This document shows, one piece after another, positions 1-6,318 of a stretch of 16,347 nucleotides of DNA. The notes beneath the pieces were generated by a model. That model had not been told where the DNA came from. It saw only the letters and a list, made by a program, of their open reading frames with translations, and made no database searches. The stretch is from JALOAR01 sp041649615. GTDB lineage: Bacteria > Patescibacteriota > Minisyncoccia > UBA6257 > Colwellbacteraceae. A program made the translations under genes and the position numbers. The number at the start of each line of letters is the position of its first letter. Position 1 is the stretch's first letter. Where the stretch lies: NCBI GenBank assembly GCA_041649615.1, contig JBAZMT010000016.1:1-16347 (forward strand), written 5' to 3'.

Positions 1-600
1 GTTCTGGATCGCCTCACCGATCGACATCTCGCCGCTCGCCACAGCCTGCTGCACCGGCTCGGGCGTCGCGCCCAACTTGAGCCAGCTATTGATGGTCTGG
101 ACCGTGACGCCGAACTCAATGGCGATGTCCGACAGCGACATGCCGAGAGCCTCGAGACGCCGGGCCTTTGAGACCTTGACCTCGATGCTGTCGCTCTGCT
201 TGATCTCGTTTGCCGCCACCATCATCCCGGCGAGGTTCTGCTCGTTCTCGCGGGTCGAGACGAGACAGCGGATCGTGATGGTAGCGAGACCGTGCTCAGA
301 CCGGCGGCGATTGATCTCTCGCGCCGCCTTCACGCGTTGCCGCCCGTCCCACACGATGGGACGGTTGCCGTCCTTGTAGACCTTGACCGGCTCGATCACG
401 CCGTGCTTCGAAATCGAAGCGACGAGCCGTTCATCGATCGGAAGTTCGATGCGCTCATCCCATTGCGGATGCTCCGCGCCATCCGGTGTGTCGAGCCCGA
501 CGATGATCAGTTCATCGGGGTCCATGTAAAATGTTGATGCCCCGCGCTTCGCGTCGAGAGCCGACTTCACGCGCGTCACTGCTGCTTTCCCCTTTTTCAT
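1..600 (-). CDS. ParB-like nuclease-domain protein, C-terminus beyond the left edge
   Basis: Open reading frame from an ATG at 600 that stays open to base 1, so only the first 200 residues are visible. Residues about 50-115 match a ParB/Spo0J/Srx N-terminal domain: a segment ending SKHGVIEPVKVYKDGN, then the characteristic D-G-R-Q-R-V-K-A-A patch, then ENEQNLAGMMVAANEIK, equivalent to the arginine/ENxQR-type box. Residues about 150-180 (MSLSDIAIEFGVTVQTINSWLK) read as a helix-turn-helix. In ParB proteins these parts bind CTP and a centromere-like site; phage versions also act as regulators or nucleases. An AAAGGGG ribosome-binding site lies just upstream of the ATG. No ParA is visible, so a segregation role is not shown. 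The family is fairly secure; the exact role is not. Confidence 0.85.
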   Translation of the reverse strand, partial: MKKGKAAVTRVKSALDAKRGASTFYMDPDELIIVGLDTPDGAEHPQWDERIELPIDERLVASISKHGVIEPVKVYKDGNRPIVWDGRQRVKAAREINRRRSEHGLATITIRCLVSTRENEQNLAGMMVAANEIKQSDSIEVKVSKARRLEALGMSLSDIAIEFGVTVQTINSWLKLGATPEPVQQAVASGEMSIGEAIQN

Positions 601-742
601 CCGGTACCCCTTTTGTGTGTGTCGGGCTTTGCCCGATGTGTGACTCGTCACGCTAGCATTTTTGGTCTCAGGATCAAATCATTTTTCATCGCGATGTTCA
701 TTTTCTGATCCCATTACGTTGCGTAAGAAAAGAGCGTAGGAT
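601..742. promoter_or_regulatory. Divergent intergenic region with palindromes
   Basis: This spacer separates the leftward ParB-like gene from the rightward 743-2631 pair, so it should hold promoters for both. Seen directly: a hairpin TCGGGC-TTT-GCCCGA at 622-636 in the ParB-like leader; a perfect 10-base palindrome CATCGCGATG at 687-696; inverted copies GGATCA (671-676) and TGATCC (706-711) almost symmetric about that palindrome; and TTACG-TTG-CGTAA at 714-726. The nested symmetry resembles an operator for a dimeric regulator. That the ParB-like protein binds here is only inference. Confidence 0.5.
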
Positions 743-747
743 ATGAT
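719..747 (+). promoter_or_regulatory. Candidate sigma70-type promoter for the rightward pair
   Basis: TTGCGT at 719-724 and TATGAT at 742-747 are separated by 17 bases, close to the bacterial consensus. The -10 box overlaps the ATG at 743, so if this promoter is used, transcription would begin near 753-755 and the protein would have to start at the ATG at 758 with almost no leader. The TTGCGT lies in the palindrome at 714-726, which would suit repression. Confidence 0.35.
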
Positions 748-1942
748 AGGCGTCATCATGGCGACAGAGGATCAAGACAGCTACGAAAGCGTCAAACGTT
801 GCATAGATTCCGGTGAGTGCGAGGAGGCGAAGCGGCTCGCGTCTACATACCTCGGAATCGACCCCGGCATGTCGCAGGCGATACTCGACTGCGCCGAGAC
901 GAGGGACTCGGAGGCATGTGCCAAGGCGTCTGCGCAGCTAGCCGCGACAGCGGCATGTACGTACATGACCGGAGGCGCTGGCGCATATCTCTGCAATAAA
1001 TACGCGCCACAGATCGTAGATGCGATCTGGCCGGTCCTCGGCCCACCTCTTGTCACCATGTTCGATATCGGATTCGGCTTCATCGGCGCGACGTACGAGT
1101 TTTTTAAGGGAGCAGTTGAGTCATTCGGCAAAATGATCGGCATCGTCTCATCACCAGGCGTCGACTGGGACGACGTGGTTTGGCGGCTCAAGGCTGCGGG
1201 TAGAAAAGCGATAGGCTCTAGCAGCGTCAGCGCTATTGAAGCCATCTCGTCTGCCGACGTGTCGACGCGCCTCGAGCTTGGGCTAAGCATTGACGCGGGG
1301 AGTCTAGGCACGCCAAAACTACCAAACCTGGACGGCATCAAAGCGTTGCCGGAAATCAAGGCTGCTATCACCAAGAACCTAGCTCCGTCACAAATGTCAC
1401 TCATCAGGTCGCTCAAGACCAAACCGGCATTCGCTGGTGAGGTCAGAGTCGCTTGGCCGAAGTTTAAGCTTGATGCCTCGATGCAGTCGGTGTCGCAATG
1501 GGTGAAGGGAGTGAAGCCAAGAGTCGTGTCGAACACGTATTGGCCGACCAAGGACGAGTTGATGCTCCAACTCTGGGGTGTCGACTTGTCGAAATGGAAC
1601 CAAAGCGCTGTCGCCGCTATGGCTAAGGGTGGGACAAGAGCCAATGCTGGCGACATCGACTTTGCCGACTTCAAGGTAGTTGACTCAAACGGCGCGTGGC
1701 CGACAAGCGGCAAAACTGTCATGGATCTGCAAGCAGCGTTTGGCCTCGCGGTGTCGGAGCGAGTCAAGGCGCTGCAAGCCGCGTGTTCCGAGTCGGTTGG
1801 CGACACGATCGGTGTCGCGATTGCCGAGAAGCAGGGAATTGAGCAGGCTGGTTCCGAATCGGGTAGCGGGCTTCTCTGGCTTCTCGGCCTTGCCGGTGCG
1901 GGAACGCTGCTGTACCTGTATCGGGACAAGGTTTTCAAGTGA
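743..1942 (+). CDS. Unknown protein with C-terminal membrane anchor
   Basis: A 399-residue protein if the ATG at 743 is used; the ATG at 758 (MATEDQD...) is an alternative and is preferred if the promoter at 719-747 is real. I do not recognise the family. Residues 20-84 carry six cysteines (20, 26, 50, 59, 72, 84), suggesting disulfides outside the cytoplasm or a metal site. A long hydrophobic stretch covers about 91-120. The middle is soluble in character. Residues about 376-393 (LLWLLGLAGAGTLLYLY) form a membrane helix followed by a short basic tail RDKVFK. No signal peptide is evident. It overlaps the SGNH hydrolase gene by GTGA at 1939-1942, so the two are probably made together, perhaps as partners at the membrane. 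A long open frame on the opposite strand here is judged a shadow because the downstream gene in this unit is clearly real. Confidence 0.75.
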   Translation: MIGVIMATEDQDSYESVKRCIDSGECEEAKRLASTYLGIDPGMSQAILDCAETRDSEACAKASAQLAATAACTYMTGGAGAYLCNKYAPQIVDAIWPVLGPPLVTMFDIGFGFIGATYEFFKGAVESFGKMIGIVSSPGVDWDDVVWRLKAAGRKAIGSSSVSAIEAISSADVSTRLELGLSIDAGSLGTPKLPNLDGIKALPEIKAAITKNLAPSQMSLIRSLKTKPAFAGEVRVAWPKFKLDASMQSVSQWVKGVKPRVVSNTYWPTKDELMLQLWGVDLSKWNQSAVAAMAKGGTRANAGDIDFADFKVVDSNGAWPTSGKTVMDLQAAFGLAVSERVKALQAACSESVGDTIGVAIAEKQGIEQAGSESGSGLLWLLGLAGAGTLLYLYRDKVFK

Positions 1943-2631
1943 GCTACAGCGACCTCAGCAAATTCTCGATGCTGCTCGGGCTTGTCCTCGGTGTATCGGC
2001 TCTCGCCGTTGCGGTTATGGAGCCGTCCAAGAGACCTGGCGATCCCCCTGTCGAGCCACCCACAGAGCCGCCAGTGGAGCCCGAGAGGCTTCCCTTGCTC
2101 CGGGACGGGGATAGGGTCGTGCTTGCCGGTGACAGCCTCGCCGTGGGCCTGACAGGCCCGCTCGGATACCTGCTCAGGGAGGATGGCTACGAGTTCCGCA
2201 GCGTCGCGGTGGGCGGCACCAACATCACGCAATGGTCTAGACCGAAAACAACCGCTTTCAAGAAAATCGTAGGCACCGACATCATCCTCGAGTCCCGGCC
2301 CACGCTGGTCCTTCTCAGCCTGGGGACCAACGATGGCGCGATGACCGAGAAGATGCTCGAGGCCGAGGAGGCCGCGCTTCGCGAACTGATTCAGGTCATC
2401 CTGGACAGCGGCGCGAGACTCGTCTGGATCCTTCCACTCACCTCGATCCAGGTACCGAACCTGGACAGGGCCAGATACATGATTGCAGAGAACATGGGCG
2501 GGAGACGAGACGGATATGTCTACGCGTGTCAAGTCGATGTTCCCCTTTCACCCGACAAGATCCATCCAACCGGCTCTGGATACAAGCTCTGGTCCGCAGA
2601 CCTCTATCGCTACCTAATCACTCCGAGGTAG
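1939..2631 (+). CDS. Membrane-anchored SGNH/GDSL hydrolase
   Basis: A 230-residue protein starting with GTG within the GTGA overlap. All SGNH blocks are visible: AGDSLAVG (block I, Ser66), VGGTN (block II Gly93), SLGTND (block III, Asn131), and PDKIHPTG (block V, Asp206 and His209). These enzymes cleave esters or acetyl groups from lipids, polysaccharides or peptidoglycan sugars. Residues 9-27 are a membrane helix (FSMLLGLVLGVSALAVAV), followed by a proline/glutamate linker to about residue 50 with repeated PPVEP/PPTEP, so the enzyme is held at a membrane and projects away from it. A role in modifying the host envelope fits the anchored neighbour, but the substrate is unknown. It ends 14 bases inside the convergent 77-residue gene. 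Confidence 0.9.
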   Translation: MSYSDLSKFSMLLGLVLGVSALAVAVMEPSKRPGDPPVEPPTEPPVEPERLPLLRDGDRVVLAGDSLAVGLTGPLGYLLREDGYEFRSVAVGGTNITQWSRPKTTAFKKIVGTDIILESRPTLVLLSLGTNDGAMTEKMLEAEEAALRELIQVILDSGARLVWILPLTSIQVPNLDRARYMIAENMGGRRDGYVYACQVDVPLSPDKIHPTGSGYKLWSADLYRYLITPR

Positions 2632-2851
2632 TCGGCTCATACCGCGTGCCCCGCCCCTGGCACTCCCAGCACTGGACTGCAGTGCCGAGCCAGTTCGACT
2701 CGTGCTCAGAAAGCCACACGGTACCGCTGCCGAGACATACCTGGCAGACGCATAGGCCGGGGAGTACCGTGACGGTTTGCAGGTCGGCATCGCGCTGCAA
2801 ACGCGGCAGGCATTCTAGCGTCTCGACTTCTTTAACCTTGCATTCACACAT
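2618..2851 (-). CDS. Small zinc-finger protein with DnaJ-type CxxCxGxG repeats
   Basis: A 77-residue protein with two copies of the DnaJ cysteine-rich repeat, CQVCLGSG (about residues 35-42) and CWECQGRG (about 62-69), plus an N-terminal CEC. In DnaJ, pairs of these repeats hold one zinc ion and help bind unfolded substrates; tiny phage proteins with a single pair are common and of unknown role. The start at 2851 has TAGGAG eight bases upstream and lies ten bases after the previous gene's stop. Its 3' end overlaps the convergent SGNH gene by 14 bases, so there is no room for a terminator. Last member of the 3849-to-2618 leftward set. Confidence 0.7.
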   Translation of the reverse strand: MCECKVKEVETLECLPRLQRDADLQTVTVLPGLCVCQVCLGSGTVWLSEHESNWLGTAVQCWECQGRGTRYEPTTSE

Positions 2852-2861
2852 GACCAGTCTC

Positions 2862-3311
2862 CTAGCTCATTGGCTTTCCCGGCTCCCACGCTATCTGTGA
2901 TACGCAGTCGATGCTGACGTGACCCACCGCGCCACACTCGATACAGACAAGCTCGATCGTGAGAGGCGCTGGTGCGACATTGGCGTGAACCGTGTACCTC
3001 ACATCGTGCCAACCGCTTGACGAGACTCTGCATCTCGCATTGCCGTAGCTGGACTCAAAGCTTGGTGCTTTCAGCGTCCCGGTCCAGCCGCATCTATCGC
3101 ATACCACGTTTGGACACGGCGAGTGACGCCAGACAAGATCGGGCTTCCCCGCCTGGGCGCGAAAGCAGGTCCCGTCGCCGCAGTTGCACCGGATCCCGCC
3201 GCCTCTCGGACGTCTCGGCATGGGGGCATTTGCGCCGCAGCGGGGACAGACCAGGTCATCGACCAGCGGGTCCCCGGTACGCTTCCAGTACTTTACGCGA
3301 CGCCGAGACAT
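2862..3311 (-). CDS. Cysteine-rich zinc-ribbon protein
   Basis: A 149-residue protein with several metal-binding knuckles: CPRCG near residue 22, CNCGDGTC near 43-50, CDRCGWTG near 71, and CIECG...C near the C-terminus. It probably binds two zinc ions and, by analogy with similar phage proteins, nucleic acid or a host protein; nothing in the sequence names the partner. The ATG at 3311 was chosen because GGAGAGGGA precedes it at suitable spacing and the protein then begins with MSRRRVKYWKR. An open frame extends further upstream to 3458 but lies inside the preceding gene. It overlaps the end of that gene by 19 bases, as expected for a translationally coupled operon. Confidence 0.75.
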   Translation of the reverse strand: MSRRRVKYWKRTGDPLVDDLVCPRCGANAPMPRRPRGGGIRCNCGDGTCFRAQAGKPDLVWRHSPCPNVVCDRCGWTGTLKAPSFESSYGNARCRVSSSGWHDVRYTVHANVAPAPLTIELVCIECGAVGHVSIDCVSQIAWEPGKPMS

Positions 3312-3649
3312 GCCAGTTCCCTCTCCACCATGATGCGGGATAGCTCTTTGCGAATCGCCAGTTTGGCTCGGTACGCAGGCATTTTGCCATTGAGCCGGCG
3401 CTCGGGATACAGAACGTCGAGAAGCGATACGCGATATACCACGCAGACGCAGGCGCAAGCCTCGATGGCTCCAGGCACCCTTCGGAGCAACTGAGCCTTT
3501 TTGTCCTCAAAGTACCTGGAGTGTTGACAGCAGCGACAAGTCACAGACCAACCTCGCCCCTGCCGCTGCGTGACCAAAGGGTCCCGCGTAGCGCCGCAGC
3601 GGCGGCACTGAAACCCTTTCGGCCACACAGCGACAACGATGCTGCTCAC
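3293..3649 (-). CDS. Zinc-ribbon protein with possible DnaA-C-like helices
   Basis: A 118-residue protein starting at GTG 3649, which overlaps the preceding stop as GTGA. The N-terminal third has a zinc ribbon, CRRCG (residues 15-19) and CRCC (about 38-41). The C-terminal half, about residues 60-110, has the form VYRVSLLDVLYPERR...MPAYRAKLAIRKEL, resembling the helix-turn-helix region of DnaA domain IV and related phage proteins in which a conserved RA-x-x-A-I/M helix recognises DNA. This suggests a small DNA-binding protein, perhaps in replication or transcription control. The ribbon is clear; the DnaA-like comparison is made by eye and is weaker. Confidence 0.7.
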   Translation of the reverse strand: MSSIVVAVWPKGFQCRRCGATRDPLVTQRQGRGWSVTCRCCQHSRYFEDKKAQLLRRVPGAIEACACVCVVYRVSLLDVLYPERRLNGKMPAYRAKLAIRKELSRIMVERELACLGVA

Positions 3650-3849
3650 GTCAGGATCTCCGCAAGGGTCTTGGGCTGCACCTCGAACCTGAGCCGCTGC
3701 GCGCTCTTGACCCTTATCCGCTTGTGGGTCAGAAGGTTGTCAGCGTACCAGCCGCCGAGTGGGCATTCCGAGACGATGAGAAGATCCACCATCCGGTTCG
3801 AGACCTGGGCTCGGTAGACGCCTCCGATTCTGACCTCTTTTTTGAGCAT
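3646..3849 (-). CDS. Small protein of unknown function (67 aa)
   Basis: A 67-residue protein starting MLKKEVRIGGVYRAQVSN. The ATG at 3849 is chosen over an in-frame ATG at 3867 because the strong AAAGGGG ribosome-binding site lies between them, directly upstream of 3849. The sequence alternates hydrophobic and charged residues (VRIGGVYRAQV, VDLLIVSE, KRIRVKSAQRLRFEV) in a way that suggests a small beta barrel or SH3-like fold, common among phage proteins. It is the first gene of the leftward set ending at 2618, and the IsrB element sits directly upstream, so its original promoter may have been separated from it. Confidence 0.7.
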   Translation of the reverse strand: MLKKEVRIGGVYRAQVSNRMVDLLIVSECPLGGWYADNLLTHKRIRVKSAQRLRFEVQPKTLAEILT

Positions 3850-3867
3850 TTCGGTTCCCCTTTCCAC

Positions 3868-4911
3868 TCATCGTTTCTTCGCGGCGGAAACCCCGTTCTT
3901 CAGGGCGGGGAGGAGCCGCGTCCTCCATGTATTGTAGGTTAGGAATCGACAATCTGTTAGCTTCGCGCCTTGTGTCAATCGTTTACCGCTAGCAGGTGAG
4001 TGTAGACTGATCTTACCTGCCATCGTGCCACCGACATAGGCCAGTCCCCACTTCGGATGAGTCACAAGTGAACCACGCTTGAGCCCACAACTCCGAGTGC
4101 CGCCATAGCTCTTACGAACGCCACCCTTTGCGGGCTGGAGCATGTGAAGCTGCCTGCGATGCAACCGAATCGGCGTGATGCAGACCATGCGCCTATTCTC
4201 TGGAACAGCATGCCCACCGACGATTGAGTTTGCGAGAGCCCAGCTATCTACACAGTGCGCCTCAAATACCTCAGACAGTTTCGACTTGGACTTCTTGAGT
4301 CCAACTGCGCTTCGCATCTCGGCCGTCTCCCAGCCCTGCTTCAGATGCACTCGGCCAAAGTTCTCTAGCCGATCGTAAAACCATACCTTGCCGATTTCGA
4401 GAGGTGAGAAAGATACGTTCCAGCGACGCTTCCCTTTCTTTGTCGTAGCCTTAATGTCCTCAACCACGACATCGGTGATCGGAAAGACCTTTGCAAGCTG
4501 CTCCACGATTCGCAGCTTCCATTGCCATTGCGACTTGGTACTAGGCGGTAAGTTGCCCCTGGCCCGGTTCTTCCTATTGGCTCGGCAAGGTGTCTTTCTA
4601 GAGCGTCGCGCCCTACGCATATTGCGTCGCGTTTCAACTGCATCCTTGACATACTGAACCGCGTCGGACTGAATGTTCAGGAATGTGTGCGCCTCTGACT
4701 TGACCGTGAAGCCCTCTTTCTTGCTACCGGGATCGATTCCAACAGCTATATCTTGCCTCTCGTTTCCAGAAGGTTTTCGATTCAACCGAACGCAGAAGAT
4801 GCCTCGATTGAAGAACGGAGTTGCCTCGCCACTCTTGATCCAACGTCGCGCCCGGCTCGCGGTCGTCGGCATCAATGGTTTCCTGTCACAATCCACAACC
4901 GGGACCTTCAC
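3868..4911 (-). CDS. isrB: IsrB, RuvC-only RNA-guided nickase
   Basis: A 347-residue protein from a GTG at 4911. Residues 4-41 form the PLMP/RRxRR-type N-terminal module (VPVVDCDRKPLMPT...ARRWIKSG). RuvC-I is AVGIDPGS (Asp60); residues 94-118 are an arginine-rich bridge helix; RuvC-II is VVVEDI (Glu151); RuvC-III is HCVDSWALA (His219, Asp222). Only about 65 residues separate RuvC-II and III, so the HNH domain of IscB is absent, which defines IsrB. The C-terminal part (HRRQLH, KGGVRKSYGGT, KRGSLV, GKRLTQ) matches the omega-RNA/target-interaction region of IscB and IsrB. IsrB proteins are ancestors of Cas9 lineage enzymes and nick the non-target strand under omega-RNA guidance. Upstream codons reaching 5088 are open but lie in the RNA region, so I reject that longer start. 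The active-site residues appear intact. Confidence 0.9.
   Translation of the reverse strand: MKVPVVDCDRKPLMPTTASRARRWIKSGEATPFFNRGIFCVRLNRKPSGNERQDIAVGIDPGSKKEGFTVKSEAHTFLNIQSDAVQYVKDAVETRRNMRRARRSRKTPCRANRKNRARGNLPPSTKSQWQWKLRIVEQLAKVFPITDVVVEDIKATTKKGKRRWNVSFSPLEIGKVWFYDRLENFGRVHLKQGWETAEMRSAVGLKKSKSKLSEVFEAHCVDSWALANSIVGGHAVPENRRMVCITPIRLHRRQLHMLQPAKGGVRKSYGGTRSCGLKRGSLVTHPKWGLAYVGGTMAGKISLHSPASGKRLTQGAKLTDCRFLTYNTWRTRLLPALKNGVSAAKKR
3891..3910 (-). repeat. Right-end hairpin of the IsrB element, inside isrB
   Basis: CCCCG at 3891-3895 pairs with CGGGG at 3906-3910 around a ten-base loop containing TTCTTCAG (CTGAAGAA on the minus strand). It encodes residues near the IsrB C-terminus (PALKNG). 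An end hairpin overlapping the coding end is usual for compact IS605-family elements. Confidence 0.6.
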
Positions 4912-5122
4912 GTTGTAAGCCGCCCTCTCGGGCGTATATGCACCTCTTCGACACTGACCGACCGAGGGGTTGGGGGCTAGAGGGGCACCTCCAACATCGT
5001 TCGGGCTGCCACGCCCAGTCGATTCAGTTGACGGTGCAAGACCGTCCTGTCTAGTCAACCGTTTGGTCTCGTTAGTCGGAGTTGGCATCTCTTTCTTTCA
5101 AGCCTCCACCTTCAGGTGGAGG
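4912..5122 (-). ncRNA. Omega RNA (HEARO motif) of IsrB
   Basis: About 210 bases between the left-end hairpin and the IsrB start, the place where HEARO/omega RNAs lie. On the minus strand the sequence is strongly structured: the 5' hairpin at 5103-5122; GACGGT-CTTGC-ACCGTC (about 5031-5047) nested in a GTTGAC/GTCAAC pairing; GGGC/GCCC around position 5010; and CGCCC-GAGA-GGGCG at 4921-4934 with a GNRA tetraloop. The last stem contains the purine-rich stretch that would serve as the IsrB ribosome-binding site, so RNA folding and IsrB translation may compete. In known systems the guide is the flanking DNA 5' of the left end, here from about 5123 upward. Ends are approximate. Confidence 0.7.
5103..5122 (-). 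repeat. Left-end hairpin of the IsrB element
   Basis: A perfect 8-bp stem, CCTCCACC with GGTGGAGG, and a four-base loop. On the minus strand the loop region reads CCTGAAGG. The right-end hairpin at 3891-3910 shares the CTGAAG loop. Such imperfect palindromes are the structures recognised by TnpA in single-strand transposition. Confidence 0.75.
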
Positions 5123-5132
5123 TAGTTGACAG

Positions 5133-6026
5133 CTACTTTGGTTCGCTGTCGACCATCGCTGCCTTGACCGTGTTGCCACAGATCGGAGCGCCAGCGGCGA
5201 GGCGAAGCACGAGTTCGATAATGAACCTTTTCTTGACCGAGTCGATGTGTCGCTGTCTCGCCTGCAACTGAGAAATCGTGTCTTGAAGCACGACAAAGAA
5301 GCTTAGCAGACTCGCGTGCAGCGAGTGCGGGCAGGGTCCCGATGCCATGCGCTCGGCCCGCGTCTGCGGCTTAGCGGGGTTTGCATCGTGGATCCTCTCG
5401 TTGATCTCTTTCTGAAGCGCCTCGAACCTGGCGACTCGCTCGGCGCTCTGCGCCTTGGCCTCGGCGCTCTGCTTTCCCATCGCGTCGCGAACGCTTTGTG
5501 GAAACTTGGCGTCGCGGAGCTTGGCTCTTTCCAATTCCTTGGCGAGCCGCTCCTCTTCCGCGTCGAGTCGCTCCAAGATCTTCTTGCCCCGCTCGACAAT
5601 ATCCTCACTCCGCTCCCTGGACTCGACCTTATCTGCCTCTTTCTCAGGCAGTTTTTGCGTCGTCGCGTAGAACGGTGTTCCCGGCTCGTCGAGGTCCGGG
5701 TCGGTCTCGGGAAGACTCTTGATGAGGTCGGCCAGGTGCCTGAGATCCCTCGGCGGGTGACCCACCTCGACGACGGTCGGCTCATAGGGCTTACCGTCCG
5801 GTCCCAGCCCGCGACGTTTCGCGTCATCGACGAAGCCCAGCGCCTGCGCCACGGGCCTACCGTCTGGATCCACGATCTCGAGTGTGCCGGGAATACCCGC
5901 CTTGCGCAGCTTGATGAACTCTTCCTGCATCTGCTCTTCCGTGCCCGCCGCGACGGGAATGTCGCTGCGGCCCAGATGCTGAATCACCTTCCACTTACGC
6001 TCCTCAAGCTTGACTGCCTCTTCCAT
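5133..6026 (-). CDS. Charged coiled-coil protein of unknown function
   Basis: A 297-residue protein from the ATG at 6026, which has GAAAGGG upstream; an open extension to 6101 overlaps the previous gene and is rejected. Residues about 1-40 are helical and charged; the middle contains a Gly/Pro-rich segment (PDGRPVAQALGFVDD, GLGPDGKPYEP); residues about 140-225 are a long acidic/basic coiled coil (GKKILERLDAEEERLAKELERAKL). The last 70 residues change character, with cysteines and hydrophobic helices (SLLSFFVVLQDTISQLQ, FIIELVLRLAAGAP). I do not recognise the family; a scaffold or structural accessory role is possible. Its stop lies about ten bases before the IsrB left-end hairpin, so the native 3' end may have been altered by the insertion. 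Confidence 0.65.
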   Translation of the reverse strand: MEEAVKLEERKWKVIQHLGRSDIPVAAGTEEQMQEEFIKLRKAGIPGTLEIVDPDGRPVAQALGFVDDAKRRGLGPDGKPYEPTVVEVGHPPRDLRHLADLIKSLPETDPDLDEPGTPFYATTQKLPEKEADKVESRERSEDIVERGKKILERLDAEEERLAKELERAKLRDAKFPQSVRDAMGKQSAEAKAQSAERVARFEALQKEINERIHDANPAKPQTRAERMASGPCPHSLHASLLSFFVVLQDTISQLQARQRHIDSVKKRFIIELVLRLAAGAPICGNTVKAAMVDSEPK

Positions 6027-6040
6027 TTCGTCAACCCTTT

Positions 6041-6316
6041 CTATGCGATAGTCGCAATGTCGTCCCGGACCTGGTTTTGGTACTCTTCGCTTTGCATCCA
6101 CTTGACAGCAGAGGCGTACAGCGCCTCGGCGAGTTCCGGGTCACGTCCGAGTCGCTCTACGAGCAGGTTCGCCACCTCGATCTCATCCAAACCCTCGATG
6201 CCGCTATCCTTCAAGATGTGGTCGCAGAGATAGTCGACGACTATCTCCTCTGCCGGGTTAAAGCCCTGAGCCGGTCCACAACTGGGACAGCACGAGTCTC
6301 CGCACATGCATGGCAT
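6041..6316 (-). CDS. Small acidic protein with N-terminal cysteine cluster
   Basis: A 91-residue protein. The ATG at 6316 is chosen because GGGAG lies eight bases upstream; it gives an N-terminus MPCMCGDSCCPSCG with five cysteines in the first dozen residues, suggesting a metal site. The rest is an acidic helical domain (EEIVVDYLCDHILKDSG, DEIEVANLLVERLGRDPELAEALYASAVKWM). It starts just after the stop of the methyltransferase gene and is followed after 14 bases by the coiled-coil gene. No function is assigned. Confidence 0.7.
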   Translation of the reverse strand: MPCMCGDSCCPSCGPAQGFNPAEEIVVDYLCDHILKDSGIEGLDEIEVANLLVERLGRDPELAEALYASAVKWMQSEEYQNQVRDDIATIA

Positions 6317-6318
6317 AA

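Larger units (their letters stand above)
3868..5132 (-). mobile_element. IS200/IS605-type element carrying IsrB, no transposase
   Basis: The element consists of IsrB (3868-4911), its omega RNA region (4912-5122) and end hairpins. The left-end hairpin at 5103-5122 has an 8-bp stem CCTCCACC/GGTGGAGG around TGAA, preceded on the minus strand by GTCAACTA, a form common at the ends of such elements. A second imperfect hairpin at 3891-3910 with CCCC/GGGG arms and a CTGAAG loop lies inside the end of the IsrB gene and is the likely right end. There is no Y1 transposase TnpA, so movement would need one supplied in trans. IS605 elements make no target duplication, so exact ends cannot be fixed; both limits may be off by some tens of bases. 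It sits just after one stop codon (5133) and just before a ribosome-binding site (about 3860), breaking no gene. Confidence 0.75.

Noticed and set aside
781..2532. Long 583-codon open frame on the minus strand opposite the 743-2631 genes
   Set aside because: The plus strand holds an unmistakable SGNH hydrolase with all its motifs and a coupled upstream gene; the minus frame shows no recognisable domain.
4912..5088. N-terminal extension of IsrB to an ATG at 5088
   Set aside because: The extra residues match nothing in the family and coincide with the structured omega RNA; the family start is at the VPVVD segment near 4911.
5316..6233. Plus-strand open frame of about 305 codons
   Set aside because: It lies opposite the coiled-coil gene and the 91-aa gene, which have ribosome-binding sites and operon spacing; its residue pattern is that of a GC-rich shadow.
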